Assembly (NCBI RefSeq): GCF_002860405.1
Contig: NZ_NMWV01000011.1
Coordinates: 124,001 to 188,000, forward strand
Direction: 5' to 3'
Length of the DNA stretch: 64,000 nucleotides
Source: Bifidobacterium imperatoris
GTDB lineage: Bacteria > Actinomycetota > Actinomycetes > Actinomycetales > Bifidobacteriaceae
Within the stretch, counting starts at the first letter, position 1. Every line of letters begins with the position of its first letter. Shown in pieces: positions 1-8,118 of the stretch. Under the pieces are notes generated by a model, which had not been told where the DNA came from, searched no databases, and worked only from the letters and a program-made list of their open reading frames with translations. Both the position numbers and the translations under genes were made by a program.

Positions 1-4
1 AGCC

Positions 5-1417
5 ATGGTGGATCGTTTCCCGGTGGTGCTGCGAGGATATGACAAAGAGAAGGTCGATTTAGCGTTCGATGCCGCCCAGGACAGCTTGAATCAAGCTCAG
101 AAGACGCTGGCCAGCATGCGTGAGCAGATTGCCGCGGATGATGATCGCATTTTGCAGTTGCAGGCTCAGTTGCAGGAAGAGCGCAACAAGAAGCCGCAGA
201 ACAACAGCTTCGCATCGCTGGGTGCCAACGCTCAGCAGATGTTGGCCTCCGCTGAGCAGACCAGCACCGAGCTGCTCAACCGTGCCAAGCAGGATGCCTC
301 CGCAACCCGCATGGCTGCGCAGGCTCAGGCGGAAACTTTGATTAATAACGCCAAGCTGGATGCCCGCCATATTCTCGACGACGCCAACGCCAAGGCTTCC
401 TCCATCCTGCAGAACGCGAATAATCAGGCTGATTCTCTGACTTCTTCCGCTAAGGAGGAAACCGATCAGCTGCGTTCCGAGACCACTAAGAACATCACCG
501 AGCAGCGTCAGGCCGTTGAACTTGAGCTCAGCAACGCCCGTGAAGAGCACAACAAGAAGCTCTCCTCCGAGCGTGCCACCCAGGAACGTGAGCTCGCCGA
601 GATGAAGGCCGAAGCCACCGCTAAGATCGCCGAGCAGCGCAAGAGCGCCAACGAAGAGATTTCCAAGCTGAAGTCCGACTCCAATGACCAGATTGAAGCT
701 GCTCTGGCCGAGGCCAACAAGAAGCTTGCGGATGTGCGCGAGCAGGTTTCCAAGATGATGACTGAGGCGCAGCGCAAGGCCGGTGAAATCATCGACACCG
801 CCAAGTCCAAGGCTCAGGAAATCACCGACGAGGCTGAAGTCAACCGCACGAACACCATCAGCCAGGTGAGCGCCGAGGTGGAGCAGATTCGCTCCGATAT
901 TGCCGCACAGCAGGATGAGGCCACTAAGAAGGTCAACGAACTGCTCGCTCATCTTGAGGAACGCCGCCAGGCTGCCAAGAAGGAAGCCGATGAGCTGGTC
1001 AGCCAGGCCAAGACCACTCGTGAAGAAGCTGATTCCTACGCTGCCAACAAGCGTCAGGAGGCGGATGCTCAGGCTGCTGCCATCGTGCATAAGGCTGGTG
1101 AGGATGCGGATGCTCAGGTTGAGGAGCGTCGCGCTGCCGCTCAGAGCGAACTTGACAGCTTGAGCAAGCACATCGCTGATCTTCAGGAGCGTGAGGCCAC
1201 CATCACTCAGCGTGTTTCCGAGTTGCGTTCCATGTTCGCTCAGGCCTTCTCCGGCTTTGCATTCGACGCGGTCAAGAACGAGAACGCCCAGTCGCTGCCG
1301 GTTGTCAACCCTGTTCCTGAACAGCATGAGGCTGAAGCCGAGTCCGATGAATCGGCGGAAGATACGGAATCCACGCAAGCCATTGAACAGCAGTCTGAGG
1401 GTGAATCCGAAAACTAA
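5..1417 (+). CDS. DivIVA/Wag31-like coiled-coil protein (5' end may be cut)
   Basis: The N-terminus contains FPVVLRGYDKEKVDLAF, which resembles the membrane-binding DivIVA motif (F..V.RGYD..EVD). Almost everything from about residue 20 to 440 is Ala/Glu/Lys/Gln-rich heptad sequence typical of a long coiled coil. The last 50 residues are acidic and probably disordered. DivIVA proteins of actinobacteria mark curved membrane at poles and septa and organise polar growth, so a cytoskeletal or polar scaffold role is inferred. It is longer than Wag31 (about 260 aa) and may be a filament-forming paralogue instead. Only four bases precede the ATG, so the start cannot be checked and the true N-terminus could lie outside the window. 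A hairpin terminator follows. Confidence 0.55.
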   Translation: MVDRFPVVLRGYDKEKVDLAFDAAQDSLNQAQKTLASMREQIAADDDRILQLQAQLQEERNKKPQNNSFASLGANAQQMLASAEQTSTELLNRAKQDASATRMAAQAQAETLINNAKLDARHILDDANAKASSILQNANNQADSLTSSAKEETDQLRSETTKNITEQRQAVELELSNAREEHNKKLSSERATQERELAEMKAEATAKIAEQRKSANEEISKLKSDSNDQIEAALAEANKKLADVREQVSKMMTEAQRKAGEIIDTAKSKAQEITDEAEVNRTNTISQVSAEVEQIRSDIAAQQDEATKKVNELLAHLEERRQAAKKEADELVSQAKTTREEADSYAANKRQEADAQAAAIVHKAGEDADAQVEERRAAAQSELDSLSKHIADLQEREATITQRVSELRSMFAQAFSGFAFDAVKNENAQSLPVVNPVPEQHEAEAESDESAEDTESTQAIEQQSEGESEN

Positions 1418-1463
1418 GGATTAATGACAAGCCCTCGACTACACTGCTAGAGGCAAAAGAACT

Positions 1464-1494
1464 GCGGCACCTGTGCACTTTCGCCAGGTGCCGC
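1464..1494 (+). terminator. Hairpin after the coiled-coil gene
   Basis: GCGGCACCTG and CAGGTGCCGC form a perfect 10-bp stem with an 11-base loop, about 45 bases after the stop codon. No long T run follows, so it may be a weak terminator or an mRNA-stabilising hairpin. Confidence 0.55.
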
Positions 1495-1543
1495 GTTCAT
1501 TGTAATTGCGCCACAAGCGCACCTATCCGAAGAAGGAGTAGAC

Positions 1544-2890
1544 ATGAGTGAACTGACGCCGTTGACTGGCGAAGCGCTGAACGCTCTGCGTGACGAGTTT
1601 GATGCTGATGGCACCAGCCGTCTGGCCATGAACGCCGTGACCGCAGCCGGCATCGAAAAGGTGGCCCGCAACTATGATCGAGCCCGCCTGCTGCAGCGCC
1701 GCTTCTCCACCGTGGTCGACAACGGCGAAGCCACCCACCAGGATCGTTCCGGTCGCTGCTGGTTGTTCAGCTCCCTGAACGTGGCTCGTTTCATCGCCAA
1801 GAAGAACATGAACCTGAAGGAGTTCGAGTTCTCCCAGAACTACGCGATGTACTACGACAAGCTGGAGCGCGTCAACTACTTCCTGAAGGATATGGCTGCG
1901 CTGGTTGAGGCTGGTGAGCCGTCTGATTCCCGCTTGGTGCAGCACCTGCTCGCCGATGTGATGGGTGACGGCGGCCAGTGGACTATGGCCATGAACGTGT
2001 ACAAGAAGTACGGTGCCGTGCCGAAGGACCTGTTCCCGGAGACCGAATCCTCCAAGAACACCCGTGAAATGAATGTGCAACTGCGCGCTCTGCTGCACAC
2101 CGCAGTGGCGCACATGTATGCCGTAGCTGGCGATCAGGCTGCCATCGACCAGATTGTTGCCGATACCACCGCTGCCGGCCACCGTATTCTTACCATTCAC
2201 TTGGGTGAGCCGCCGGTCTCCTTCGACTGGGAGTGGACCGACAAGGACGGTGAATTCCATCGTGACGGCGAGATCACGCCGGTTGAGTTCTGGAAGAAGT
2301 ACGTGGGCCCGGCTGGTCTCGAGGATTACGTGTGCCTCGTGGACGATCCGCGTGCCGAGCATGCCAAGGGCAAGAAGATCGGCATCGAGCACTTGGGCAA
2401 CGTGGCTGGCGGCGACGCCACCGAGTACCTCAACGTGCCGAACCAGTTCATGAAGGACTGCGTCAAGCAGATTTTGGTCGAGCAGGGCATCCCGGTATGG
2501 TTCGGTGCTGACTGCCACCCGTTCATGGATCGTGAGAATGGTGCCTGGGCCACCGACCTGTTCGAGTACGGCAAGGTCTATGACTTCGACTTCGACCTCG
2601 ATAAGGAAGCTCGCGTGCGTTTCGGCGATTCCGCCATGAACCACGCTATGGCTTTCGCCGGCGTTGATGTGGCTGACGACGGTTCCACCCGCCGCTGGCG
2701 TGTGGAGAACTCCTGGGGCTCCAAGATCGCTGACAAGGGCTACTTCACCATGTCCGACGATTGGTTCACCGAGTACGTCTACGAGGTGGCCGTCCCGAAG
2801 ACCATGCTCCCGGCCGAATATCAGAAGGCCCTCGAGGAGCCGGCAACCATGCTCCCCGCATGGGATCCGATGGGCGCATTGGCCAAGTAG
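1544..2890 (+). CDS. pepC: Aminopeptidase C (bleomycin hydrolase family, C1B)
   Basis: Cytosolic cysteine aminopeptidase that trims peptides for amino-acid supply. The papain-type triad is visible: Cys72 in DRSGRCWLFSSLN, His367 in SAMNHAMAFAG and Asn389 in VENSWGS. The length of 448 aa matches the family, which assembles as a hexamer with the active sites inside. The ATG is preceded by AGAAGGAG at good spacing. It stands as a single gene between terminators. The product is cytoplasmic, as no signal peptide is seen. The call is firm at family level. Substrate preference cannot be read from the sequence. Confidence 0.95.
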   Translation: MSELTPLTGEALNALRDEFDADGTSRLAMNAVTAAGIEKVARNYDRARLLQRRFSTVVDNGEATHQDRSGRCWLFSSLNVARFIAKKNMNLKEFEFSQNYAMYYDKLERVNYFLKDMAALVEAGEPSDSRLVQHLLADVMGDGGQWTMAMNVYKKYGAVPKDLFPETESSKNTREMNVQLRALLHTAVAHMYAVAGDQAAIDQIVADTTAAGHRILTIHLGEPPVSFDWEWTDKDGEFHRDGEITPVEFWKKYVGPAGLEDYVCLVDDPRAEHAKGKKIGIEHLGNVAGGDATEYLNVPNQFMKDCVKQILVEQGIPVWFGADCHPFMDRENGAWATDLFEYGKVYDFDFDLDKEARVRFGDSAMNHAMAFAGVDVADDGSTRRWRVENSWGSKIADKGYFTMSDDWFTEYVYEVAVPKTMLPAEYQKALEEPATMLPAWDPMGALAK

Positions 2891-2904
2891 CACGCGAAGC
2901 GTGC

Positions 2905-2979
2905 GTCGGCCAATGCGAGAAGCCGGAAATAGAAAACAGTCCAGTGGACTGTTTTCCCGGCTTCCGGCCGACAGGCCGA
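2905..2979. repeat. REP-like long hairpin downstream of pepC
   Basis: A perfect inverted repeat, GAAAACAGTCC / GGACTGTTTTC with the loop AGT (2932-2956), sits inside longer complementary arms (GTCGGCC...AAGCCGG against CCGGCTTCCGGCCGAC). The core resembles the palindromes at 14785/20461 and 20549-20573, so these look like members of one intergenic repeat family. Confidence 0.6.
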
Positions 2980-3004
2980 CTATGGAGCGCCTGATAAGCA
3001 ATCA

Positions 3005-3037
3005 CGCCCGACCGTCCATAAAACGGCCGGGCGTTTC
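3005..3037 (+). terminator. Terminator before the first DAHP synthase gene
   Basis: CGCCCGACCGT pairs with ACGGCCGGGCG (one mismatch), followed by a short T-rich stretch. It probably ends pepC transcription and insulates aroG. Confidence 0.55.
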
Positions 3038-3041
3038 CATA

Positions 3042-3061
3042 TCTACCTGCGCGCAGGTAGA
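3042..3061. promoter_or_regulatory. 20-bp perfect palindrome, candidate operator
   Basis: TCTACCTGCG|CGCAGGTAGA is a perfect 20-bp palindrome lying 52 bp before the aroG start and just after the pepC terminator. It has no loop, so it looks more like a dimeric repressor site than an RNA hairpin. The regulator is unknown. Confidence 0.45.
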
Positions 3062-3113
3062 CTTACCATTCCGCATGCTTACATCAATCAAGAGATAAGA
3101 GAGGAGAGTCGGC

Positions 3114-4250
3114 ATGGCAGCACTTCGTGGTCCGGATAGTTCCGAGGACGAACGTCGTTTGGGGGAGCAGGCCGTCTTTCCTGAGACGGTTGATGTCAAT
3201 ATTCGTCAGCTTGACCCGATCCCCGCGCCTCGCGCATTCCTGAAGGAGCAACCGCTCACCGATGAGATGAGCAATCTCGTGCTGCACTCCCGCCAGGAGA
3301 TTCGCGACGTGCTCAATGGCCGCGACGATCGTCTACTCGTCATCGTGGGTCCGTGCTCCATTCACGATCCCAAGGCAGCTCACGAATATGCCGAAAAGTT
3401 GGCTGCCGTCAAGCGCGAGCTGGAAGACCGCCTCGTCATCGTGATGCGTGTGTACTTCGAAAAGCCGCGCACCACCATTGGCTGGAAGGGTCTGATCAAC
3501 GACCCTGATTTGGATGGTCGCTTCAATATTCGTAAAGGTATGTGGCTGGCCCGCAAGGTGCTGACCGACGTACTGAGCCTTGGCTTGCCTGCCGCTACCG
3601 AATGGCTCGACCCCATCACCCCGCAATATATCTGCGATGCGATCAGCTGGGGTGCCATTGGCGCGCGCAACACTGAGAGCCAGGTCCACCGCGAGCTGGC
3701 CAGCGGCCTATCCATGCCGGTTGGTTTCAAGAACTCTACCGACGGCTCCATCAAAGCCGCCGCTGACTCCTGCTACACCGCAGGTTTTGAACATCATTTC
3801 CTGTCTATTAACCTGGACGGCCGTGTTATTTCCGCTGAAACCAAGGGCAATCCGGATTGCCATTTGGTGCTGCGCGGTTCCAGTTCCGGCCCGAACTACG
3901 ATGCCGAGTCGGTGCGTAAGGCTCTGGAAGCATTGAAGGCATCCAAGGCCTCCGGTCCGAGCCGGTACGGTTTGGTCATCGATGCCGCGCATGGCAACTG
4001 CGGCAAGGACGAGGTTCGTGAGGCCGAAGTCGTTGAGGAGATTGCCGAGCGTCTTGCCAAGGGTGAGCAGGGCATTACCGGTGTGATGATGGAAAGCTTC
4101 CTTGTGGGCGGCCATCAGAAGCCGGCGCCGCTCGATCAGCTGGTCTATGGCCAGTCCGTTACCGATTCCTGCGTACCGTGGGATCGTACGAACGAGCTGC
4201 TGCACACGCTGGCCGACGCCGTCACTGCTCGTCGCGCGTTGCGGCAGTAG
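3114..4250 (+). CDS. 3-deoxy-7-phosphoheptulonate synthase, type I (copy 1)
   Basis: DAHP synthase joins phosphoenolpyruvate and erythrose 4-phosphate, the first step of the shikimate pathway. Family motifs are clear: LLVIVGPCSIHDP with the metal-binding Cys, RVYFEKPRTTIGWKGLINDP for PEP and phosphate binding, SWGAIGARNTESQVHRELASG, DAAHGNCGKD and GVMMESF. The 378-aa length and the N-terminal extension fit the feedback-controlled AroF/AroG/AroH group of Escherichia coli. Which aromatic amino acid inhibits it cannot be read from the sequence. The ATG follows an AGAGGAGAG ribosome-binding site. A paralogue follows 91 bp downstream, and the two are strongly similar through the whole catalytic core. 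Confidence 0.94.
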   Translation: MAALRGPDSSEDERRLGEQAVFPETVDVNIRQLDPIPAPRAFLKEQPLTDEMSNLVLHSRQEIRDVLNGRDDRLLVIVGPCSIHDPKAAHEYAEKLAAVKRELEDRLVIVMRVYFEKPRTTIGWKGLINDPDLDGRFNIRKGMWLARKVLTDVLSLGLPAATEWLDPITPQYICDAISWGAIGARNTESQVHRELASGLSMPVGFKNSTDGSIKAAADSCYTAGFEHHFLSINLDGRVISAETKGNPDCHLVLRGSSSGPNYDAESVRKALEALKASKASGPSRYGLVIDAAHGNCGKDEVREAEVVEEIAERLAKGEQGITGVMMESFLVGGHQKPAPLDQLVYGQSVTDSCVPWDRTNELLHTLADAVTARRALRQ

Positions 4251-4341
4251 CACGATACGTTATCGATTGATTCTGTTCTTGCCGCTGTTGCCGCTATGGT
4301 TAGGTATCCTTGGTGTGGATTAGTCACAAGGAGTACAAGAC

Positions 4342-5565
4342 ATGCAGCAGCAGCAAGGCGCAGCCAACCCATTGCAGGTTGGGCCGCAGCCGTTGAATAC
4401 GCCTGAAGAGCTTCGCGCGATTCGTCAGGCTATGGGCGAGGGCAAGAACCCTCTTATTGCTACGGACGTGCCGCGTTGGGAAGACCAGGTCGGTGTTAGT
4501 CGCATCATCAACCGTCGAGTTTTGGAGCTTGAGCCGCTGCCAACTCCGGCCCAGGTGCTTGCCGAGCTGCCGCTAACCCCTGAAGCTCAGGAGATCGTCG
4601 CTTATTCGCGTGACGAGATTCGCGCATGCCTCTACGGCCAGGATGATCGTCTGCTGGTGATTGTCGGCCCCTGTTCGGTGCACGACCCCAAGGCGGCACT
4701 CGATTATGCGCATCGTCTAGCCAAAGTGATGAAGGAAACTGAGCGTGAGCTGCTCATTGTGATGCGTGTGTACTTTGAGAAGCCGCGCACCACTGTAGGC
4801 TGGAAGGGCTTGATTAACGACCCGGACATCGACGGTAGCCACCATATCAAGAAGGGTTTGTTGCTGGCGCGCAAGACACTGCTTGGTGTGCTCGGCGAAG
4901 GTTTGGCTGCGGCCACCGAATTCCTCGAGCCGACGAGCCCGCAGTTCATCGCCGACGCAGTGAGCTGGGGTGCTATTGGTGCGCGTAACACCGAAAGTCA
5001 GGTGCATCGTCAGCTGGCCAGTGGTTTGTCGATGCCGGTGGGTTTCAAGAATGCAACTGATGGTTCGGTAAAGGCTGCGGTCAACGGCTGTTTTGCCGCG
5101 GCTCAGCAGCACACGTTCTTCGGCATCGACCATTTGGGACGCGCTTGCGCCGTAGAAACGCTCGGCAATCCCGATTGCCATGTGGTGTTGCGCGGCTCGA
5201 TTCATGGACCGAACTATGACGCTGAATCCGTGACCAAGGCTATGGAAACGATTCGCGATGAGATGCCGGCCGAATCTGCTGCCGCTCACGGTTTGATTGT
5301 GGACTGCTCGCATGGTAACTCCGGCAAGGATGAGCATCGTCAGGCTGAAGTTGTGCGTGATATCGCCCGACGAATCGCAAACGGGGAACGCGGCATCACC
5401 GGCATCATGATGGAAAGCTTCATCGAAGGCGGCAATCAGAAGGCCGCACCGCTCGATCAGCTGGTGTACGGCAAGTCCATCACCGATAAGTGCATCAGCT
5501 GGCCTGATACCGAGGCGTTGCTGCATGAACTAGCCGAAGCCGTGGCCGCACGCCGCTGGAAGTAG
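4342..5565 (+). CDS. 3-deoxy-7-phosphoheptulonate synthase, type I (copy 2)
   Basis: This is the second DAHP synthase of the tandem pair. It has the same motifs as copy 1: GPCSVHDPKAALDYA, RVYFEKPRTTVGWKGLINDP, GARNTESQVHRQLASG, DCSHGNSGKDE and GIMMESF. At 407 aa it has a longer N-terminal segment (about 45 residues before the LEPLPTPAQV region), the part that carries inhibitor-binding elements in this family. The two copies are therefore probably controlled by different aromatic amino acids, which is inference. The start is set by CAAGGAG eight bases before the ATG. mtnN follows after 22 bp and is probably co-transcribed. Confidence 0.94.
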   Translation: MQQQQGAANPLQVGPQPLNTPEELRAIRQAMGEGKNPLIATDVPRWEDQVGVSRIINRRVLELEPLPTPAQVLAELPLTPEAQEIVAYSRDEIRACLYGQDDRLLVIVGPCSVHDPKAALDYAHRLAKVMKETERELLIVMRVYFEKPRTTVGWKGLINDPDIDGSHHIKKGLLLARKTLLGVLGEGLAAATEFLEPTSPQFIADAVSWGAIGARNTESQVHRQLASGLSMPVGFKNATDGSVKAAVNGCFAAAQQHTFFGIDHLGRACAVETLGNPDCHVVLRGSIHGPNYDAESVTKAMETIRDEMPAESAAAHGLIVDCSHGNSGKDEHRQAEVVRDIARRIANGERGITGIMMESFIEGGNQKAAPLDQLVYGKSITDKCISWPDTEALLHELAEAVAARRWK

Positions 5566-5587
5566 AAACGTAAGGAAGGAGCCTAGT

Positions 5588-6301
5588 ATGGGCATGAAAA
5601 CCGTTGCAATCATTGGTGCTCTCAATGAGGAAGTGGCGCTGATCGCCAAGTCCCTAACGCATGTCACCCACGTCAACAAGGGTAGCCTTGATATTGCCGT
5701 AGGCACTGTGGACTCCTTTGGAGCTGACGTGATTAAGGTTGCGGCGACTGTGGGCGGTATGGGCTTGGTTAATGCCGCCGCCACCGCTCAGCTGTTGATT
5801 GATGAGTTCAATCCTGATGCCGTGATTTTCAGCGGTATCGCTGGCAATCTGAACAAGCATCTGCACATCAATGATGTGGTGCTTGGTGGCACGTTGCGTT
5901 ACCTCGACACTGACATGCGCTTGGTGGGGCAGTGGAAGCCCGGCACTGAAGACAAGCCGGTCACGGAGTTCTTCTCCGATCCGAAGCTGCTGGAGGTTGC
6001 CGATCAGGCACTGAGCAATGCCGGCATTACGCATATCACAGGCATTATTGCGTCCGGCAATTACTTTGTGGATACTCCAGAAAAGGTGGAGGAAGTCATT
6101 CGACTGACCGGTGCCGATGCTGTGGAGATGGAAGGTGCCGCTGTGGCGCAGGTCGCCGCACGCAACGAGGTGCCCGCGCTGATCATTCGTGCGCTGTCTG
6201 ATAACGCGGATACGGATTACGAGGTATTCAAGGAATTCGATATTTCCGAATACGCAAATACCGCTGCAGGCCTTGCCGTGGATATCGTCAAGCGTCTGTA
6301 G
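5588..6301 (+). CDS. mtnN: 5'-methylthioadenosine/S-adenosylhomocysteine nucleosidase
   Basis: The enzyme cleaves the glycosidic bond of MTA and SAH, releasing adenine, and supports the activated methyl cycle and autoinducer-2 precursor supply. Visible landmarks are IIGALNEEVALI (the catalytic Glu region), VGGMGLVNAAATAQ, IFSGIAG, VEMEGAAVAQVA (the ribose-binding Met-Glu) and IRALSDNAD (the catalytic Asp). The length of 237 aa is normal. AAGGAAGGAG precedes the ATG. It is probably the last gene of the DAHP synthase transcript, although there is no metabolic link that would require this. A terminator follows at 6355. Confidence 0.9.
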   Translation: MGMKTVAIIGALNEEVALIAKSLTHVTHVNKGSLDIAVGTVDSFGADVIKVAATVGGMGLVNAAATAQLLIDEFNPDAVIFSGIAGNLNKHLHINDVVLGGTLRYLDTDMRLVGQWKPGTEDKPVTEFFSDPKLLEVADQALSNAGITHITGIIASGNYFVDTPEKVEEVIRLTGADAVEMEGAAVAQVAARNEVPALIIRALSDNADTDYEVFKEFDISEYANTAAGLAVDIVKRL

Positions 6302-6628
6302 TTTTCGAAACGTATCTGCTTCTCTTCGATGAGAAGCCAACCGATGGAATGATGAGAGGCTCACATAGCAGTGGGCCTCTTTTGATATGGATGACCATCT
6401 CACCGATTTCACTATGTGAACTCTCTCGCCTTCCTTGCCGGCATGTGGGCCATACTCGAGCATCAGGCACAGCGATGTGTGGAGAACGTTGCTGTGGCCA
6501 CAAGCCGTAATAGCTCTTCTTCCACTTGCCTGTCGTTGTGCTCAATGCTTTGAGCCAAGCAATACATCGATTGCGAAGGCCATGCTGCACGAAAGATATG
6601 TACTCGCAGCATGATGAAGAGAGGGATT
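6302..6628. other. Intergenic region before the MHS transporter
   Basis: It holds an Rho-independent terminator at 6355-6384 (AGAGGCTCAC/GTGGGCCTCT followed by TTTT), which closes the mtnN transcript. The rest should contain the transporter promoter, but no convincing -35/-10 pair stands out. No small gene is supported. Confidence 0.5.
6355..6384 (+). terminator. Terminator after mtnN
   Basis: Ten-base arms AGAGGCTCAC and GTGGGCCTCT (one mismatch), six-base loop, then TTTT. Confidence 0.7.
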
Positions 6629-7942
6629 ATGTCTGCAACTGCTACTGCGGCCACCAAGGAACCGGTGAAGAAGGATTCGGTTCCTGAGATCATCGCCGCA
6701 TCTATGGTCGGTACGGCCATCGAATTCTACGATAACTACTGTTACTCCATCGCAGCCGCCAGCTACTTCGGCATGGTGTTCTTCACCGAGGTCGCCAAGT
6801 CCAACCAGGCGCTGGCCACGCTGATGGCATTCGTCACCTTCGCTGTCTCCTTCCTCGCCCGCCCGTTCGGCTCCATGCTGTTCGGCCACTTTGGCGACAA
6901 GATGGGTCGTAAGAAGACGCTGGTCATCGCCCTGATGACTATGGGTATTGCCACCTTCCTGGTCGGCTGCCTGCCGGGTTACGACCAGATTGGCGCTTGG
7001 TCCGTGGTGATTCTGTGCATCTGCCGTGCATGCCAAGGCGTCGGCCTCGCCGGCGAATGGTCCGGTGCTGCACTGGTGGCCACCGAGAACGCTCCTGCCG
7101 ATAAGCGCGCCCTCTACGGTTCCTTCCCGAACCTCGGCGCCCCGATTGGCTTCTTCTGCGCCTATGGCCTGAACCTGCTGCTCGAATCCAACTTGAGCCA
7201 GGAACAGATGGTGGCTTTCGGCTGGCGTATCCCGTTCCTGTGCTCCGCAGTGCTCGTGGCCATCGGCCTGTACGTGCGTGCCCGCATGTCTGAGACCCCG
7301 GTGTTCCAGAAGGCTTCCGATGAGAAGCGTACCTCTAAGCACCCGCTCACCGATTTGCTGCCGTACTGGAAGGAAGTACTCCTCGGCACCGTGGCTATGG
7401 GCATCACCTACACCCTGTTCTACATCCTCGGCACCTGGTCTCTGGCTTACGGCGTCAAGGGCCTGAAGTTCACTCAGGGCGAGTACCTGCTCATGCAGAT
7501 GACCTCCGTGATCTTCTTCGCAATCTTCATCATCATCTCCTGCGTGTACGCCGATAAGATTGGCCGTAAGAAGGTGCTCATCGCAGCAACCTTCTGCACG
7601 CTGGTCTTCAGCTTCTTCACCCCGCTGCTGCTTGTTCACTCCGCTGCTCACATCATGATCTTCCTGTGCGTCGGCTTCGTGTTCATGGGTAGCCTCTTCG
7701 GACCGTGCGGCGCTTACCTGCCTGAGCTCTTCCCGGTGCATGTGCGTTACTCCGGCGCAGGCTTGAGCTACAACCTGGCCGCCATCTTCGGTGGTGCTTT
7801 CGCCCCGACCATCGCCCAGGCTCTGGTTACCTCCAAGTTCGGTGTTGCCGGTGTGGGCTGGTACATGGCCATCATGGCTGCTCTCGCATTGCTTGCCCTC
7901 TTCCTGATCAAGGAGAGCAAGGACAAGGATTACGAGCTGTGA
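6629..7942 (+). CDS. MFS transporter, metabolite:H+ symporter (MHS) type
   Basis: An integral membrane transporter with about 12 hydrophobic helices. The MHS-family hallmarks are the N-terminal IIAASMVGTAIEFYDNYCYS, the loop GHFGDKMGRKKTLV between helices 2 and 3, RACQGVGLAGEWSGAALVATE, and a second-half repeat YADKIGRKKVL. Relatives move citrate, proline/betaine, shikimate or dicarboxylates with protons. The substrate cannot be named here. An upstream ATG exists at 6611, but ATG 6629 has GAAGAGAGGG at the right distance and gives the usual N-terminus (MSATATAATK), so it is preferred. The gene is monocistronic, with a strong terminator at 7985. Confidence 0.85.
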   Translation: MSATATAATKEPVKKDSVPEIIAASMVGTAIEFYDNYCYSIAAASYFGMVFFTEVAKSNQALATLMAFVTFAVSFLARPFGSMLFGHFGDKMGRKKTLVIALMTMGIATFLVGCLPGYDQIGAWSVVILCICRACQGVGLAGEWSGAALVATENAPADKRALYGSFPNLGAPIGFFCAYGLNLLLESNLSQEQMVAFGWRIPFLCSAVLVAIGLYVRARMSETPVFQKASDEKRTSKHPLTDLLPYWKEVLLGTVAMGITYTLFYILGTWSLAYGVKGLKFTQGEYLLMQMTSVIFFAIFIIISCVYADKIGRKKVLIAATFCTLVFSFFTPLLLVHSAAHIMIFLCVGFVFMGSLFGPCGAYLPELFPVHVRYSGAGLSYNLAAIFGGAFAPTIAQALVTSKFGVAGVGWYMAIMAALALLALFLIKESKDKDYEL

Positions 7943-7984
7943 TCGCTCAATACTGACGAATTCCCGTTGAACAGGAATCTCTGC

Positions 7985-8019
7985 AATGGCGTCATCCCCT
8001 TCGGATGGCGCCATTTTTT
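7985..8019 (+). terminator. Terminator after the MHS transporter
   Basis: AATGGCGTCATCC pairs with GGATGGCGCCATT (one mismatch), followed by a run of T. Confidence 0.8.
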
Positions 8020-8068
8020 ATGAAACATCGGCAATTGAGCCGAGCGGCAAATGAACAATAGGCGAACT

Positions 8069-8091
8069 TACGTAGTTTGCATGGCAAGCTA
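8069..8091. promoter_or_regulatory. Candidate Pho box before senX3
   Basis: The 12-mer TACGTAGTTTGC (8069-8080) occurs exactly, on the other strand, in the pstS promoter (10494-10505). Here it is also the left half of an imperfect inverted repeat GTAGTTTGC-atg-GCAAGCTAC. A shared site in front of the sensor gene and the phosphate-uptake operon fits autoregulation by RegX3, which is inference. Confidence 0.5.
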
Positions 8092-8118
8092 CGCCTACCT
8101 CGTTTTACTCTAGAAACC

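Noticed and set aside
59-1378. A 439-codon minus-strand frame opposite the coiled-coil gene
   Set aside because: Antisense to a low-complexity Ala/Glu gene, Leu/Gly-rich, no start signal.
8077-8118. Longer start of senX3 at TTG 8077
   Set aside because: The TTG lies within the candidate Pho box; the ATG at 8119 gives the usual N-terminus with the membrane helix.
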